A DNA stretch of 64,000 nt from positions 1,934,580-1,998,579 of the forward strand of contig JAQFVV010006215.1 in the NCBI GenBank assembly GCA_028023455.1, read 5' to 3'. The notes under the pieces were generated by a model. That model did no database searches, was not told where the DNA came from, and worked only from the letters and a program-made list of their open reading frames with translations. The DNA comes from Epiperipatus broadwayi. Taxonomy: Eukaryota; Onychophora; Udeonychophora; Euonychophora; Peripatidae. Of the stretch, positions 47,242 through 58,827 are shown in pieces (position 1 is the first letter of the stretch; every line of letters starts with the position of its first letter). The translations under genes and the position numbers were made by a program.

Positions 47242-48803
47242 TGTAACCCTTGTAATAGCAATGCAAAGGTTACATAATTATATTTTAAGAATAATGTGTG
47301 TGTTTATTTATGCATATATATAATGGAATTCATGCATTTAGAATTGTTATGTAAACAAATATTATTTATTTTGTAAATACACATGGATATATTCACTTAA
47401 TTAATATTCCCATTATTAGAAAAATAGATTACCTTAGAAATTCATTTATGTAGCAGTCCCAAAAATTCTAGATGAAGTAAAAGATTATATGCTAATGAAG
47501 CTAGTGGTATACAAATGAGATCAATTTTTTCTCTCTCATGCCCCCTTAATGTTGGTGAAGAAGAGAGGAATTAGCTAAAAGGGTTAAACTAGAAAAGCGT
47601 GTGTTGATTTGCAATAATTTGGATTTACTAATTTATAAAAAAGTTATGAAAGTATTTATTACACTAAGATAGCTTTCAGATATGGAGGGCTAGAAATAAG
47701 GGAATAGTGCATTGGCTCCTACTCTAAGCATATTGCGCAGTTTTTCATATCAACTATTGTAAGCTGCTAGGAAAGAAACTGAACTATATAGAAGAGTTGC
47801 CAAAAATGTTATTTAATGGAAGGATAATACATTAACACCATGCATAACTGTGTTTAACACTTGTTTAATTAGCAATAATGCTAAAATCATTAAGAGAGGA
47901 TATCTAAAAGGGGATGAGAGAATTCAAGAACTAAAATAGTAAGATATTCTGAAGGAAGGAAATTCAATATTTTTTTCTTTTATATTTAAATAATACCAGA
48001 CTATTAAAGAATAAAAAGTATTTAAATTGAAAATATTCAAGGAATAAATACTTTAATATATAAATACGAATATGATTGAAAGTATTACTATAAAGATTGT
48101 ATAAAATAATGTTTTTTTATGTACATACATAAGAGACTCTAAGAAAGGAATTAGAGAAAATAAAAGATAACATTTTGATTATGATATCCAGCTTGATAAA
48201 TTTATGCAAGAGGAAATCTACAAAATAAGACTATATTTATTTTATTTATCTTTTATTGCATTAATAAATTATTTTATTTTGTAATCTCTTTGTTGTTTTA
48301 TATAAATACTATTTTTGTATAAAATATGCTAATAAGAAAATATAGGCCACACATAACAATTCTGAGAAAGACCCACACCACCATCACCATTTGATAACAT
48401 GCACACTGATGAGTGAAGAGTCTGGATGTTACAGTGATAAAAACAATTCATAAATAATGATATTATTATTGTAAATAACTTTAAGAAAACAATTCTCATT
48501 TAAGAAGATTTGCCACTTGGTATTTCAATAAATAAAAATGCAAAACAAATAAAATACAATAAAACAATTCTGAAGGTAAAAGTCATTATTATTATTCTGA
48601 TTTAATTCAATTTTATTTATAGGATTTACAAATAAATGTTTCTATATTTGTCACATATTGTTGATGAGGATTTAAAGCTGGAATAATAAAGTAATACCAT
48701 TACGCATTACACTAATTAAGAAATGGTATCATAAGTACTGATATAATTGGATGAGTACTCATTAGTACTATCAAATAATTGTTTTTATCCTAGTTACCAT
48801 ACA
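47242..48803 (+). repeat. 3' LTR of the 43.4-kb element
   Basis: 1562 bp, starting TGTAACCCTTGTAATAGC and ending near ACCATACA. Substitutions and small indels against the 5' LTR are spread throughout. TA repeats follow directly. Confidence 0.85.
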
Positions 48804-48820
48804 ATATATATATATGAAAT

Positions 48821-49505
48821 CTTATAATTAAATATTAATAAATACAATAATCAAAAATTTTAAAAGTACAAAAAATATAATCATTACTTAGGAGCACTTA
48901 TGATTATTCTCGTAGTCTTTGTCAACTAATACTTTGCAAGGTTAACTTTCCCATAATTCTGTGGCCTTAACATTTGCAGCCTGCCTATTGATTAAGTCTT
49001 GCTTGTATTTATATATTAGTATAGCTTTCTTTATTTTCCTTCTTTTGTTATCTCTTTCAATTTGCAATATTTTTACATTATTATGATTGAAATTAAAACC
49101 ATATATACATGATTTATTATGGTCATAAAAAATGGAAGCTGATACATTATTACTACTTTTGCAATTTTGTTTTGTATTTTGAACCCTTTTTAATAAAAGC
49201 AAGTGCTCTTTAGTTCTTTTCTTCAAAGTACATCTCAATTCCCCTATATATCCACTACCACACCTACATATCCATTCATAAATGATGCAATTTTTATTTA
49301 TGAATGAGGTTTTATCTTTAGAGTTATTTATCTGCAGGCAGTAAATATTAAGATTGTGAAATTATGAGAAGGTTACCCTTTCAAAGTATTAGTTGACAAA
49401 GACTACCAGGATAGTCAAAAGCGCTTCTAAGTGATGATTATATTTTTTGTAATTTTCAAAATTTTTGATTACTATAGTTACTAATATTTAATTATAAGAT
49501 TCTGT
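48821..49505 (-). mobile_element. Penelope-like remnant between inverted arms
   Basis: Arms at about 48821-48985 and 49335-49505 (roughly 160 bp) are inverted copies; the landmark GTCTTTGTCAACTAATACTT on the left pairs with AAGTATTAGTTGACAAAGAC on the right. The 350-bp middle encodes a GIY-YIG endonuclease domain on minus. Penelope-like elements carry such a domain after RT and often have terminal repeats that can be inverted. No RT is present, so this is an internally deleted copy or a non-autonomous derivative. It sits just beyond the LTR element, after TA repeats. Confidence 0.65.
48942..49346 (-). pseudogene. GIY-YIG endonuclease domain, Penelope type
   Basis: An uninterrupted minus frame. 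In order: CIIYEWICRCGSGYIGELR, with the YIG motif and a Cys pair as in Penelope-like enzymes; the basic TLKKRTKEH; SASIFYDHNK; GFNFNHNNVKILQIE, with the conserved Glu near the metal site; then RRKIKKAILIYK and INRQAA near the end (ATELWES, stop). A GIY-YIG enzyme nicks DNA for target-primed reverse transcription. Only the endonuclease part is here; the frame starts within the right arm with no RT upstream. It has no internal stop despite its small size. Standalone use is possible but unproven. Confidence 0.78.
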
Positions 49506-49563
49506 ATATTGCTTTGAAGAATATAGACATTGATATATATATAATATTTTTAATACATTCTTT

Positions 49564-49744
49564 AGATGGAAATATTTAATGGGTGGCATTATCCATTTGT
49601 AATTACTTAATTAGAAAATACTTTAATTAGAACAGTAACTAATGAAAGTTAACTGCTCCAGGCCAAGTAAAACTGTCAGGCCAAGTGCTTTCTAATTAAG
49701 TAATTACAAATGGATAACCCCACATATTAAATATTTCCATCTAA
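49564..49744. mobile_element. MITE-like palindromic repeat
   Basis: Ends TAGATGGAAATATTTAAT and ATTAAATATTTCCATCTA are perfect inverted repeats. The arms continue for about 54 bp (ATCCATTTGTAATTACTTAA) around a ~70-bp centre. TA at both edges could be a TA target duplication, as for Tc1/mariner-type MITEs. Confidence 0.6.
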
Positions 49745-51235
49745 CAACAATATGTATTTGAACACACTAAGGCAATGTTTAAATTAAACATATATTGTTT
49801 ATGTTTCACAATTTCAAATAGACTTTCAATTTGGAAGTCAAATGTAAACATAATGAAAGTATTAAGTTAGATGGATATTTAGTTATTCTTAACTAGAAGA
49901 TAAAATTTCTAGATATACTTGGGTTAGTCAAAGGAGTATATTATATATGATATGGTTTTAACAACTTATAAAAAAGATTCTACAATAATTAACTTGGGTT
50001 AGTCAAATGAGTATATTATATATGATGTGGTTTTAACAGCTTATAAAAAAGATGCTCCAATATGTGTGTGTGGAAACCACAATTCGATAGTAAATTAATT
50101 AAATGAAACTTTCAATAAGTAAAGTATTTATTTCCTATAGAGGTAGAAGAGGTTTTTTACTCTTTAAATTGCATCATGATATTTATTCCACACACTGTTT
50201 CTTTTACATTTGTTCTTATAATTATGGCTTAGGTACTTATTTCATATAAAGCTTCCTTTTTTTATACATTTTGGTGTTAAAAATAATTCTAAATTCAATG
50301 GTAACTTTATTTATTCAGTTTGAAGTCATAGCAATGTCAAAAATTTATAACTATGATACTTTATACTGGGAAAAAAATAATTTGGAAAGATAATTTAATG
50401 AAATTAAACAAACCTATGATATTAAGAAATCTGTTTTCCTTTCATTATCCACCTCTTATTTTTAATAAACATCTTTCTTACAGATTTTTGTAGCACATAC
50501 ATTTTATTTTGAATAAATAATTATTTTTGCCAATTTCTGTAATTAAACAAGATAAACAAGTTAATTTCTTAAGATCAATCTCTACAAAGCACAGTTTGCA
50601 TTTTAAAGTTGTCCCCCACATTTTCAAATAAAACATTCGAGCACATAAAAAGTTAAGTTATATTATTAAAATTGTTTTGCCTTAATAAACTTTTATTAAT
50701 GTTAAAAAATTATTATAAACTTCTTTATTATATATATATTTCAAATATAAAATAACATTATTGAACAATGATGTCAAAAAAATGTAACATTTATGCATAT
50801 ATCATTTTTTTATATTATTATTATCATTAGAATCACTCGTAAATGAATATAATCATTCTAATTCCTGAAGAAATGAAATTCAAAGATAGAAAAACAAAAA
50901 GTTAAAGAAGGATGATAATAGTGCAATCAAATCTATGAGCAACAATGCTTCCCAGTATGTCAATGCTGGTATTTTAGGATAACCTAATATCAAGTAATGC
51001 TATTTTTGACTTCTGTAGAAAAATTATTTTTAATAAAAACAATCTCAATTGTATCTTGTTAGAATGTATTTGAAATAATCTTTATAACATAAATGGACTA
51101 TACATTTCAATGAAAAACATACTCAAAAGGTTTTAAATATGTGCCGCTTCAGTTTAGTCAATTTACATATTCAGTCCAATGAAGATGTATTTTTAAAATA
51201 GATTGTATAGTACCAAAAATATCATATATATATAT
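49745..51235. other. AT-rich stretch, no gene seen
   Basis: A short imperfect repeat, AACTTGGGTTAGTCAAA-type, occurs twice near 49918 and 49990 (about 75 bp apart). Otherwise featureless. Confidence 0.5.
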
Positions 51236-53894
51236 TGTAACAGTCAGAAAACGTGTGACTCGTAAACAAAGTGCAGAATTCGACCACCACACAGAACCGC
51301 AGCACCATCGAGGTAGCGAAGCCACCCATGTTACTGAGTTCGAACATAGTTTATCGGTTCCACAATACAATCCATGAAACAACGCATCTGATGCGACATT
51401 AGTAAATATTTCCTTAGGCACGGTGGTCAGGGATATGCAAGAGATTCATGATTTTATTCTCGAGTTAGCCAATAATCAAACTAATATTAATTAAACATTC
51501 ATATTTACATAATCGAGGAAATATTATATAGAATGGGTATCGAATAAATGAAATGTAACTGCAGACGTATAGTTTAAAATTATTTATTCACACATTTTAA
51601 TAAGAAAATCATTTACTAATAATATTTTATGGATTCAAAGCTTCATTAGCGGGATTTGCAATACTATTATATTTTAAAGAATACATTTATTTATTTAGAC
51701 ATTATTTTATATTGAGGACTTCAGTAGCGGTATTTCCGATACTGTAATGTTTACCAAAGGAATACATTTATTTGTTTAGACATTATTTTATCTTGAGGAC
51801 TCAGTAGTGGTATTTCCGATACTGTAATGTTTACAAAAGGAATTCACTTATTTGAAGGCTTAATCTAGCTACCTAAAATTCTCGAGTAAGTATTTCTAAT
51901 GCATGCCTGGAGGGATTTATACCTTTGCAATGCAAGAGTCTAAAGTAAGATTTAAGAGTAGTGGCAGACATATATTTATTTAATTAAAATATTTATTTTA
52001 TGACTAAGGGCAAACATTTATTTGAGAGTGAATTATGAAGATAATGCAGAGGCGGAGTGATATATAGAATAATAAAACTAAGTAAAGGAACACGTGGTAC
52101 GCTTTAGAAAGGCGATATGGAATGGCAGTATATCGAAACTGCAATGCCGTGAATGAGTTTATAAGAATGTCGGGCTGGTCTCTGCCATTGGCCCGATGAA
52201 GTAAGGTGTCACATAAGCATAACCAGGGACAAGCGGTCCATGTCGCAGTTTGCCGGCTGGCTGCATGACATTGTCAAGTCCTATGGGAGCACCCATTATG
52301 CCCGCTTGTGTAGGACGACTGGGGTTAATTTCAACCCTGAAGAATCCGGAAATTTCATGGCGGAATGGGTCATCGCATCTCTAAAATGTAACACATGTAT
52401 AATGTATAAACGATTATGATGAGATTTAAATAGATTTCTAACTCAGCCCTACATTATCAACATTTACTAAAGAACGTTGGCGACTCTCAAAGAAATGTAA
52501 TTTTCTAGAATTATTCATTAAGATTTAATAAATACAAAACCTATATAAACTGGGAGTTATTACAACTAATATGCCAGCCATTTGCGAAGTAGTAGACCCT
52601 GCATTACAATAAATGATGCACTGAATGCGTGTCGATTTATATGAAAGTTAAGTTATTTAGGAAAGTAAATATTAATGAAAATTTGACACGCATTCATTGT
52701 TTTAAGCGATCATAGATTTAAACTTTGAAAATTGAGACAATTATGAGCATGCAATAATTAAATAATAACTATAGATAAAAATGTAGATTATAGAAATACG
52801 CACCCAAGAAAGATAGAGTGAGGTAAGCTAGATTATTAGAGACATTTACACATTACATTAATTATTCAATTTTAGTTATACAAATGATAGTTTTTACATT
52901 TTATAATTTAGATAAGTAATATGAAGAAGAGCTATAGCATGTTATTAGAGTACTCTAGAGTTTGAACACAGACAGGTACCTGTTTTATAAGAAGTTTTCT
53001 GATTCCATTAGTTTAGCAGCAAAAAGTTCACGAGTGGCAATTCTTTCTTGTATTTAGATATTTCATTTACTTTCACAGCAGCAGCAGCTTTCTCATTTAT
53101 TTCAGGCAGCAGATCTTCATGGTGAATTTATGATGGGCAATGGAAAGTTCGGCATCCGATAGGCCATCTCCCGATGGAGAATAATCTAGGTGCTTTTACT
53201 CGGTCATACCTTGGCAGGAACAATTTATTTTTATATTTTGGAGACTCTCAGTGATCGAGAGCAAAGCTAAAGTTTAAGTGAATGTCTCCAGCAAGTCTAA
53301 GATGGCCTCTTTTCTTATCTTGATCTTTCACATTTTTGTTAAGGTATTTTTAGGTTCTACTTAATCTGCCCTGAGGATAATCAATGCATTTTGTTGGTTT
53401 TAATTAAAGAAAGCTGCCATTCTATTGTTTACATTTTACATTTACTAATTACATTTTGGGGAATTTTTCTTTAATTAATCTATTATCTATCACTGACCGA
53501 TGCTTTTAAATTTCAAAGACAAAAAGGGAACATAAGATTATTTTAACTTTTAATTAAATATTACATCAGATTTTTTTAGAATTATTATTAAACGAAATTT
53601 AAACAAAGCAATAAATACGAACTTTATAATCCAAAATAAATGATTAAAATTATACAAAATTATATAACTAAAAGAAATCTAAATTATATTATTTTATCCC
53701 CATTTATTGCCTTTAATTTGAGATCGAAATGTGTGCGTGTTTATGCTGAATTCTACATATATTTATACATTTTTAATATTGCTACACACACAATTCGATA
53801 CCAAAAAGTTTAAATTTGGGCGGGATAGACCGGTCAGTGAGAGATGACAGAAAAAGGTGAAACTTAAGATTCGAATACGAATCTTACTGTTTCA
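51236..53894 (-). repeat. 3' LTR of the gag-only element
   Basis: 2659 bp. Against the 5' LTR I count about 21 substitutions, some 17 of them CG versus TG/CA, with this copy having lost more CpGs. Three ~85-bp tandem units lie at about 51630-51860. Its version of the antisense frame has TGA where the 5' LTR has CGA. Confidence 0.93.
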
Positions 53895-53916
53895 TTTCCC
53901 CGTACTTCCCGTGAAC
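53895..53916 (-). other. Polypurine-like tract
   Basis: On minus, GGGAAGTACGGGGAAA lies directly before the TG of the 3' LTR. It is interrupted by TAC, so imperfect. Confidence 0.5.
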
Positions 53917-54367
53917 AATTAAGGAAGAACAAAGGAGGCAAGAAAGAGAAAAAAAAATTTTACATTACATAATTTAAAGACGAAAAAAAAATTATTTTTG
54001 TTTTTACAGATATTGAAATATAGAAAGCAGAGATTACATGAAGCAATGAACAATTTATATACCCGGATCTAGAATTTATAGTTTAATTAAAATGGCCTAA
54101 TTTGGCCATGTCTGGTTAAAATCATAGTAATAATTAGTTAAACTGAATGTATATATATATATAAAATTCTTAGAATAGGATTAGTTAGTATAATATAAAA
54201 AATTTTTTTAAGAGTAATAGTAATTAAAACAATAATATATATATAATAAAATTTCTATCTAAAACCCTATTTGACTAAAGTACAATCCATTCAACCAAGT
54301 TCATTATATCAAGTTCATTTTAATATTCTCACATATGTTTAATAACCGTCCTAATAGTCTAATATTT

Positions 54368-55396
54368 TTACAACCCTGGGTCAGGTGGATAATACCGATC
54401 TCTCGTTGTCGATGACTGCGGCCTTGGGTTTTCTAATCTTTGCCTTTTATCAGGTGGTTCTTTGGCCCAATAGTTAAAATCCAATGTAGTGAGAAATTCA
54501 ATCATTTCTTCTATGTCTTTGATCTGACTGCCTGCCATTAATTGTTGGATGGTTAGCGGCATACTACGCTGGATGGTCCCTATGATGTGTGAATCCGAAA
54601 AGGTGAACGTTGTAAGGGATTTAAACTGGTTTGCTTGGCAGAGGAAAAACTGTGTGTGCGTCTCTTGGGGTATCGTCCCATATTTTTCCTGGCAGAGCGT
54701 ATTGTAGATACCGCTTTGACGCTCGTTGCTCCAGTAATGCTTCATTAACGCATCTTTGTATTTTTCTATGGTTTTAGGCTTCCATCTCACCATATTCCAC
54801 CAGTCCTTGGCAGATCCCTGTAGATGGTAACTGGCTATCGCTATCTGCTCATCGGGCCCTGTCTTATGAACTTGGAAGAACTTTTGTAAGCTCTCTAAGT
54901 GGGCTTGAGGATTTTCTCCTATCTCCCCTCTAAAGATTTTGATGTGGATCATCTTTGCTAAATAGCTTTGGTGTCCAGTGTCCATCTTCGTCTCTTCTTT
55001 AATGCTGACTTCCTTCTCCGGTTCTTGTGGGCCTTCATTGGCTGGAATGAGGTTTCTTTGCTCATCACACTTTTTCATATTTACTACACTACCTGCTTGC
55101 CCTTCTACTATCATCGGTTCGTCTGATCTCTCTGACTTCCTTTCCTTTTCCATATCTTTAATCTCTTCTTCCTTTTTACTAGCTGGGGATATTCCAAAAT
55201 GTTCCTTTATGGCTTCTAACTCTCTCCACATAATGTCTTTAAATTCCTGATATTCTCTAACTCTTATCTTTTCTTCTTCTTGTCTCTGTTTTGATTCTTC
55301 ATCTCTTCTTTTTCTCATTTCCTCCTCATACATTTTCTTCATTTCTTGCATATTCTGTCTGAGTATTTCCTCAATGAACTTGAAATTAAAGTCCAT
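54368..55396 (-). CDS. gag: Gag protein of the gag-only LTR element
   Basis: 342 codons without a break. Residues 1-60 are Glu/Lys/Arg/Met-rich and coiled-coil-like. Residues 70-140 are a charged linker. A capsid domain at about 145-300 has IKIFRGEIGENPQAHL, YHLQGSAKDWW (190-200) and FLCQANQFKSL, the pattern of the retrotransposon Gag family. The Pro/Arg-rich end has no CCHC knuckle. It should form particles that package element RNA in the cytoplasm. An upstream ATG at 55495 is in frame but a TGA at 55427-55429 intervenes, so the original protein was probably 33 codons longer at the N terminus. It is the only unbroken member of the four gag copies here. Confidence 0.85.
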   Translation of the reverse strand: MDFNFKFIEEILRQNMQEMKKMYEEEMRKRRDEESKQRQEEEKIRVREYQEFKDIMWRELEAIKEHFGISPASKKEEEIKDMEKERKSERSDEPMIVEGQAGSVVNMKKCDEQRNLIPANEGPQEPEKEVSIKEETKMDTGHQSYLAKMIHIKIFRGEIGENPQAHLESLQKFFQVHKTGPDEQIAIASYHLQGSAKDWWNMVRWKPKTIEKYKDALMKHYWSNERQSGIYNTLCQEKYGTIPQETHTQFFLCQANQFKSLTTFTFSDSHIIGTIQRSMPLTIQQLMAGSQIKDIEEMIEFLTTLDFNYWAKEPPDKRQRLENPRPQSSTTRDRYYPPDPGL

Positions 55397-55429
55397 TGAT
55401 CCTCTGTATTGTTGCAGAGCTTCCCTTCA

Positions 55430-55495
55430 CTCGGGTGTCGACTCCAAAGCTTCAGATAAATCTACTTGCTGTATATCAATATTTTCTGATTCCAT
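55430..55495 (-). pseudogene. Upstream in-frame gag start, cut by TGA
   Basis: ATG at 55495 opens MESENIDIQQVDLSEALE and stops at TGA (55427-55429). After ten more codons the frame meets the 342-codon gag ATG. The opening resembles the starts of the 34- and 45-kb gags (Met, acidic, then Ile/Gln-rich). It reads either as the eroded true N terminus or as a short upstream ORF. Confidence 0.5.
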
Positions 55496-56122
55496 TTTCT
55501 TAATATGATTTATTTATTTTATACTACTAGCATTTGACTACTCCCCACTGGTATATTGGCCCTATAACACTCTTTTGCTGCCCTCACCTACTCTACATTG
55601 CCCTATCTCTATATTGCTGCGTTTAACATATTTAACATATATATTATAGCGAACTACTGGTAACGCGTATAATAAGCCACTGCTGTCTATGATATATATA
55701 TTTGTACTTTAACAAAATATTTACTGTTAACATATATAACAAGCTTCTGCTGTCTATGCTATATATATAACGGTGTTTTAATAAAAAAAAATTCAATGCT
55801 ACTTGCTTTCTCATTTAGCGACTGATTACTTTTTTTTTTGACATATATATATATATAAAAATATTTCATTAGATCCGAGTATTTTCGTTCCTTCTTAAAT
55901 TACACACACATCCCTGCTTTCCTTAAATTTGTTATTATGCCTGCTGTCCTTTCATTCACTCGACCCACATTATTTCACTCGATTTATTTTTTTTTTCATT
56001 TTTTTTATCAAAACAAAATCGTATATATATAGAATAATTAGCTAACTCGAGTAACGAACGCTAAAAGAAATTTATATGCATTATATTTTGCTCAGGGTAT
56101 ATATGGGTTTTTTGTATCGAAA

Positions 56123-56143
56123 GCTCCACGTTGGAAAGCGCCA
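56123..56143 (-). other. Primer-binding-site-like sequence
   Basis: On minus, TGGCGCTTTCCAACGTGGAG begins 23 bases inside the 5' LTR end. It resembles the TGGCGCC...AACGTGGGG type of PBS found in Gypsy-like elements. The spacing is longer than usual. Confidence 0.5.
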
Positions 56144-56166
56144 AACGCTAAAAAAAAATTCTACTA

Positions 56167-58827
56167 TGTAACAGTCAGAAAACGTGTGACTCGTAAACAT
56201 AGTGCAGAATTCGACCACCACACAGAACAGCAGCACCATCGAGGTAGCGAAGCCACCCGTGTTACTGAGTTCGAACATAGTTTATCGGTTCCACAATACA
56301 ATCCACGAAACAACGCATCTGATGCGACATTAGTAAATATTTCCTTAGGCACGGTGGTCAGGGATATGCAAGAGATTCATGATTTTATTCTCGAGTTAGC
56401 CAATAATCAAACTAATATTAATTAAACATTCATATTTACATAATCGAGGAAATATTATATAGAATGGGTATCGAATAAATGAAACGTAACTGCAGACGTA
56501 TAGTTTAAAATTATTTATTCACACATTTTAATAAGAAAATCATTTACTAATAATATTTTATGGATTCAAAGCTTCATTAGCGGGATTTGCAATACTATTA
56601 TATTTTAAAGAATACATTTATTTATTTAGACATTATTTTATATTGAGGACTTCAGTAGCGGTATTTCCGATACTGTAATGTTTACAAAAGGAATACATTT
56701 ATTTGTTTAGACATTATTTTATCTTGAGGACTCAGTAGTGGTATTTCCGATACTGTAATGTTTACAAAAGGAATTCACTTATTTGAAGGCTTAATCTAGC
56801 TACCTAAAATTCTCGAGTAAGTATTTCTAATGCATGCCTGGAGGGATTTATACCTTTGCAATGCAAGAGTCTAAAGTAAGATTTAAGAGTAGCGGTGGAC
56901 ATATATTTATTTAATTAAAATATTTATTTTATGACTAAGGGCAAACATTTATTTGAGAGTGAATTATGAAGATAATGCAGAGGCGGAGTGATATATAGAA
57001 TAATAAAACTAAGTAAAGGAACACGTGGTACGCTTTAGAAAGGTGATATGGAATGGCAGTATATCGAAACTGCAATGCCGTGAATGAGTTTATAAGAATG
57101 TCGGGCTGGTCTCTGCCATCGGCCCGACGAAGTAAGGTGTCACATAAGCATAACCAGGGACAAGCGGTCCATGTCGCAGTTTGCCGGCTGGCTGCATGAC
57201 ATTGTCAAGTCCTACGGGAGCACCCATTATGCCCGCTTGTGTAGGACGACTGGGGTTAATTTCAACCCTGAAGAATCCGGAAATTTCACGGCGGAATGGG
57301 TCATCGCGTCTCTAAAACGTAACACATGTATAATGTATAAACGATTATGATGAGATTTAAATAGATTTCTAACTCGGCCCTACATTATCAACATTTACTA
57401 AAGAACGTTGGCGACTCTCAAAGAAATGTAATTTTCTAGAATTATTCATTAAGATTTAATAAATACAAAACCTATATAAACTGGGAGTTATTACAACTAA
57501 TATGCCAGCCATTTGCGAAGTAGTAGACCCTGCATTACAATAAATGATGCACTGAATGCGTGTCGATTTATATGAAAGTTAAGTTATTTAGGAAAGTAAA
57601 TATTAATGAAAATTTGACACGCATTCATTGTTTTAAGTGATCATAGATTTAAACTTTGAAAATTGAGACAATTATGAGCATGCAATAATTAAATAATAAC
57701 TATAGATAAAAATGTAGATTATAGAAATACGCACCCAAGAAAGATAGAGTGAGGTAAGCTAGATTATTAGAGACATTTACACATTACATTAATTATTCAA
57801 TTTTAGTTATACAAATGATAGTTTTTACATTTTATAATTTAGATAAGTAATATGAAGAAGAGCTATAGCATGTTATTAGAGTACTCTAGAGTTTGAACAC
57901 AGACAGGTACCTGTTTTATAAGAAGTTTTCTGATTCCATTAGTTTAGCAGCAAAAAGTTCACGAGTGGCAATTCTTTCTTGTATTTAGATATTTCATTTA
58001 CTTTCACAGCAGCAGCAGCTTTCTCATTTATTTCAGGCAGCAGATCTTCATGGTGAATTTATGATGGGCAATGGAAAGTTCAGCATCCGATAGGCCATCT
58101 CCCGATGGAGAATAATCTAGGTGCTTTTACTCGGTCATACCTTGGCAGGAACAATTTATTTTTATATTTTGGAGACTCTCAGTGATCGAGAGCAAAGCTA
58201 AAGTTTAAGTGAATGTCTCCAGCAAGTCTAAGATGGCCTCTTTTCTTATCTTGATCTTTCACATTTTTGTTAAGGTATTTTTAGGTTCTACTTAATCTGC
58301 CCTGAGGATAATCAATGCATTTTGTTGGTTTTAATTTAAAGAAAGCTGCCATTCTATTGTTTACATTTTACATTTACTAATTACATTTTGGGGAATTTTT
58401 CTTTAATTAATCTATTATCTATCACTGACCGATGCTTTTAAATTTCAAAGACAAAAAGGGAACATAAGATTATTTTAACTTTTAATTAAATATTACATCA
58501 GATTTTTTTTAGAATTATTATTAAATGAAATTTAAACAAAGCAATAAATACGAACTTTATAATCCAAAATAAATGATTAAAATTATACAAAATTATATAA
58601 CTAAAAGAAATCTAAATTATATTATTTTATCCCCATTTATTGCCTTTAATTTGAGATTGAAATGTGTGCGTGTTTATGCTGAATTCTACATATATTTATA
58701 CATTTTTAATATTGCTACACACACAATTCGATACCAAAAAGTTTAAATTTGGGCGGGATAGACCGGTCAGTGAGAGACGACAGAAAAAGGTGAAACTTAA
58801 GATTCGAATACGAATCTTACTGTTTCA
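56167..58827 (-). repeat. 5' LTR of the gag-only element
   Basis: 2661 bp, the better-preserved copy with more CpGs. On minus it contains the GC-richer block (57320-57010) with the ATG at 57227, and three ~85-bp tandem units at about 56560-56790. An LTR of this length is unusual for a Gypsy-type animal element. Confidence 0.93.
56186..56425 (+). other. 79-codon antisense frame at the inner end of the 5' LTR
   Basis: An open frame antisense to the element, starting MTRKHSAEFDHHTEQQHH, hydrophilic and protein-like in composition. The 3' LTR copy has one CGA-to-TGA stop, and the solo LTR copy has a 1-base deletion in the same frame. It is therefore not preserved across copies. I do not recognise a family. 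Confidence 0.25.

Larger units (their letters stand above)
43387..48803 (+). mobile_element. Gag-bearing LTR element with 1.57-kb LTRs
   Basis: A 5.4-kb element. LTRs at 43387-44965 and 47242-48803 are similar at roughly 88 percent by eye and have TGTAAC...TTACA or ATACA ends. The internal part has a PBS-like site, a broken gag, a possible protease remnant and a clear polypurine tract, but no RT or integrase. The target duplication is not clean; both sides are TA-rich. It is older than the 51-59 kb element and younger than the one at 30-36 kb. Confidence 0.85.
51236..58827 (-). mobile_element. Young gag-only LTR retrotransposon with 2.66-kb LTRs
   Basis: A 7.6-kb minus-strand element. LTRs at 56167-58827 (5') and 51236-53894 (3') are about 99 percent identical, with ends TGAAACAG and CTGTTACA. 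Both sides are TA repeats, compatible with a 4-bp ATAT duplication; the solo copy at 30.9 kb confirms 4-bp duplications for this family. The 2.27-kb interior holds a PBS-like site, one gag frame and a PPT-like tract. There is no protease, RT or integrase, so it needs pol supplied in trans. Its plan is like plant TR-GAG elements. Confidence 0.9.

Noticed and set aside
51236-58827. Segmental duplication of host DNA instead of LTRs
   Set aside because: The repeats have TG...CA ends, bracket a gag with PBS and PPT-like sites, and a solo copy elsewhere has a 4-bp target duplication.
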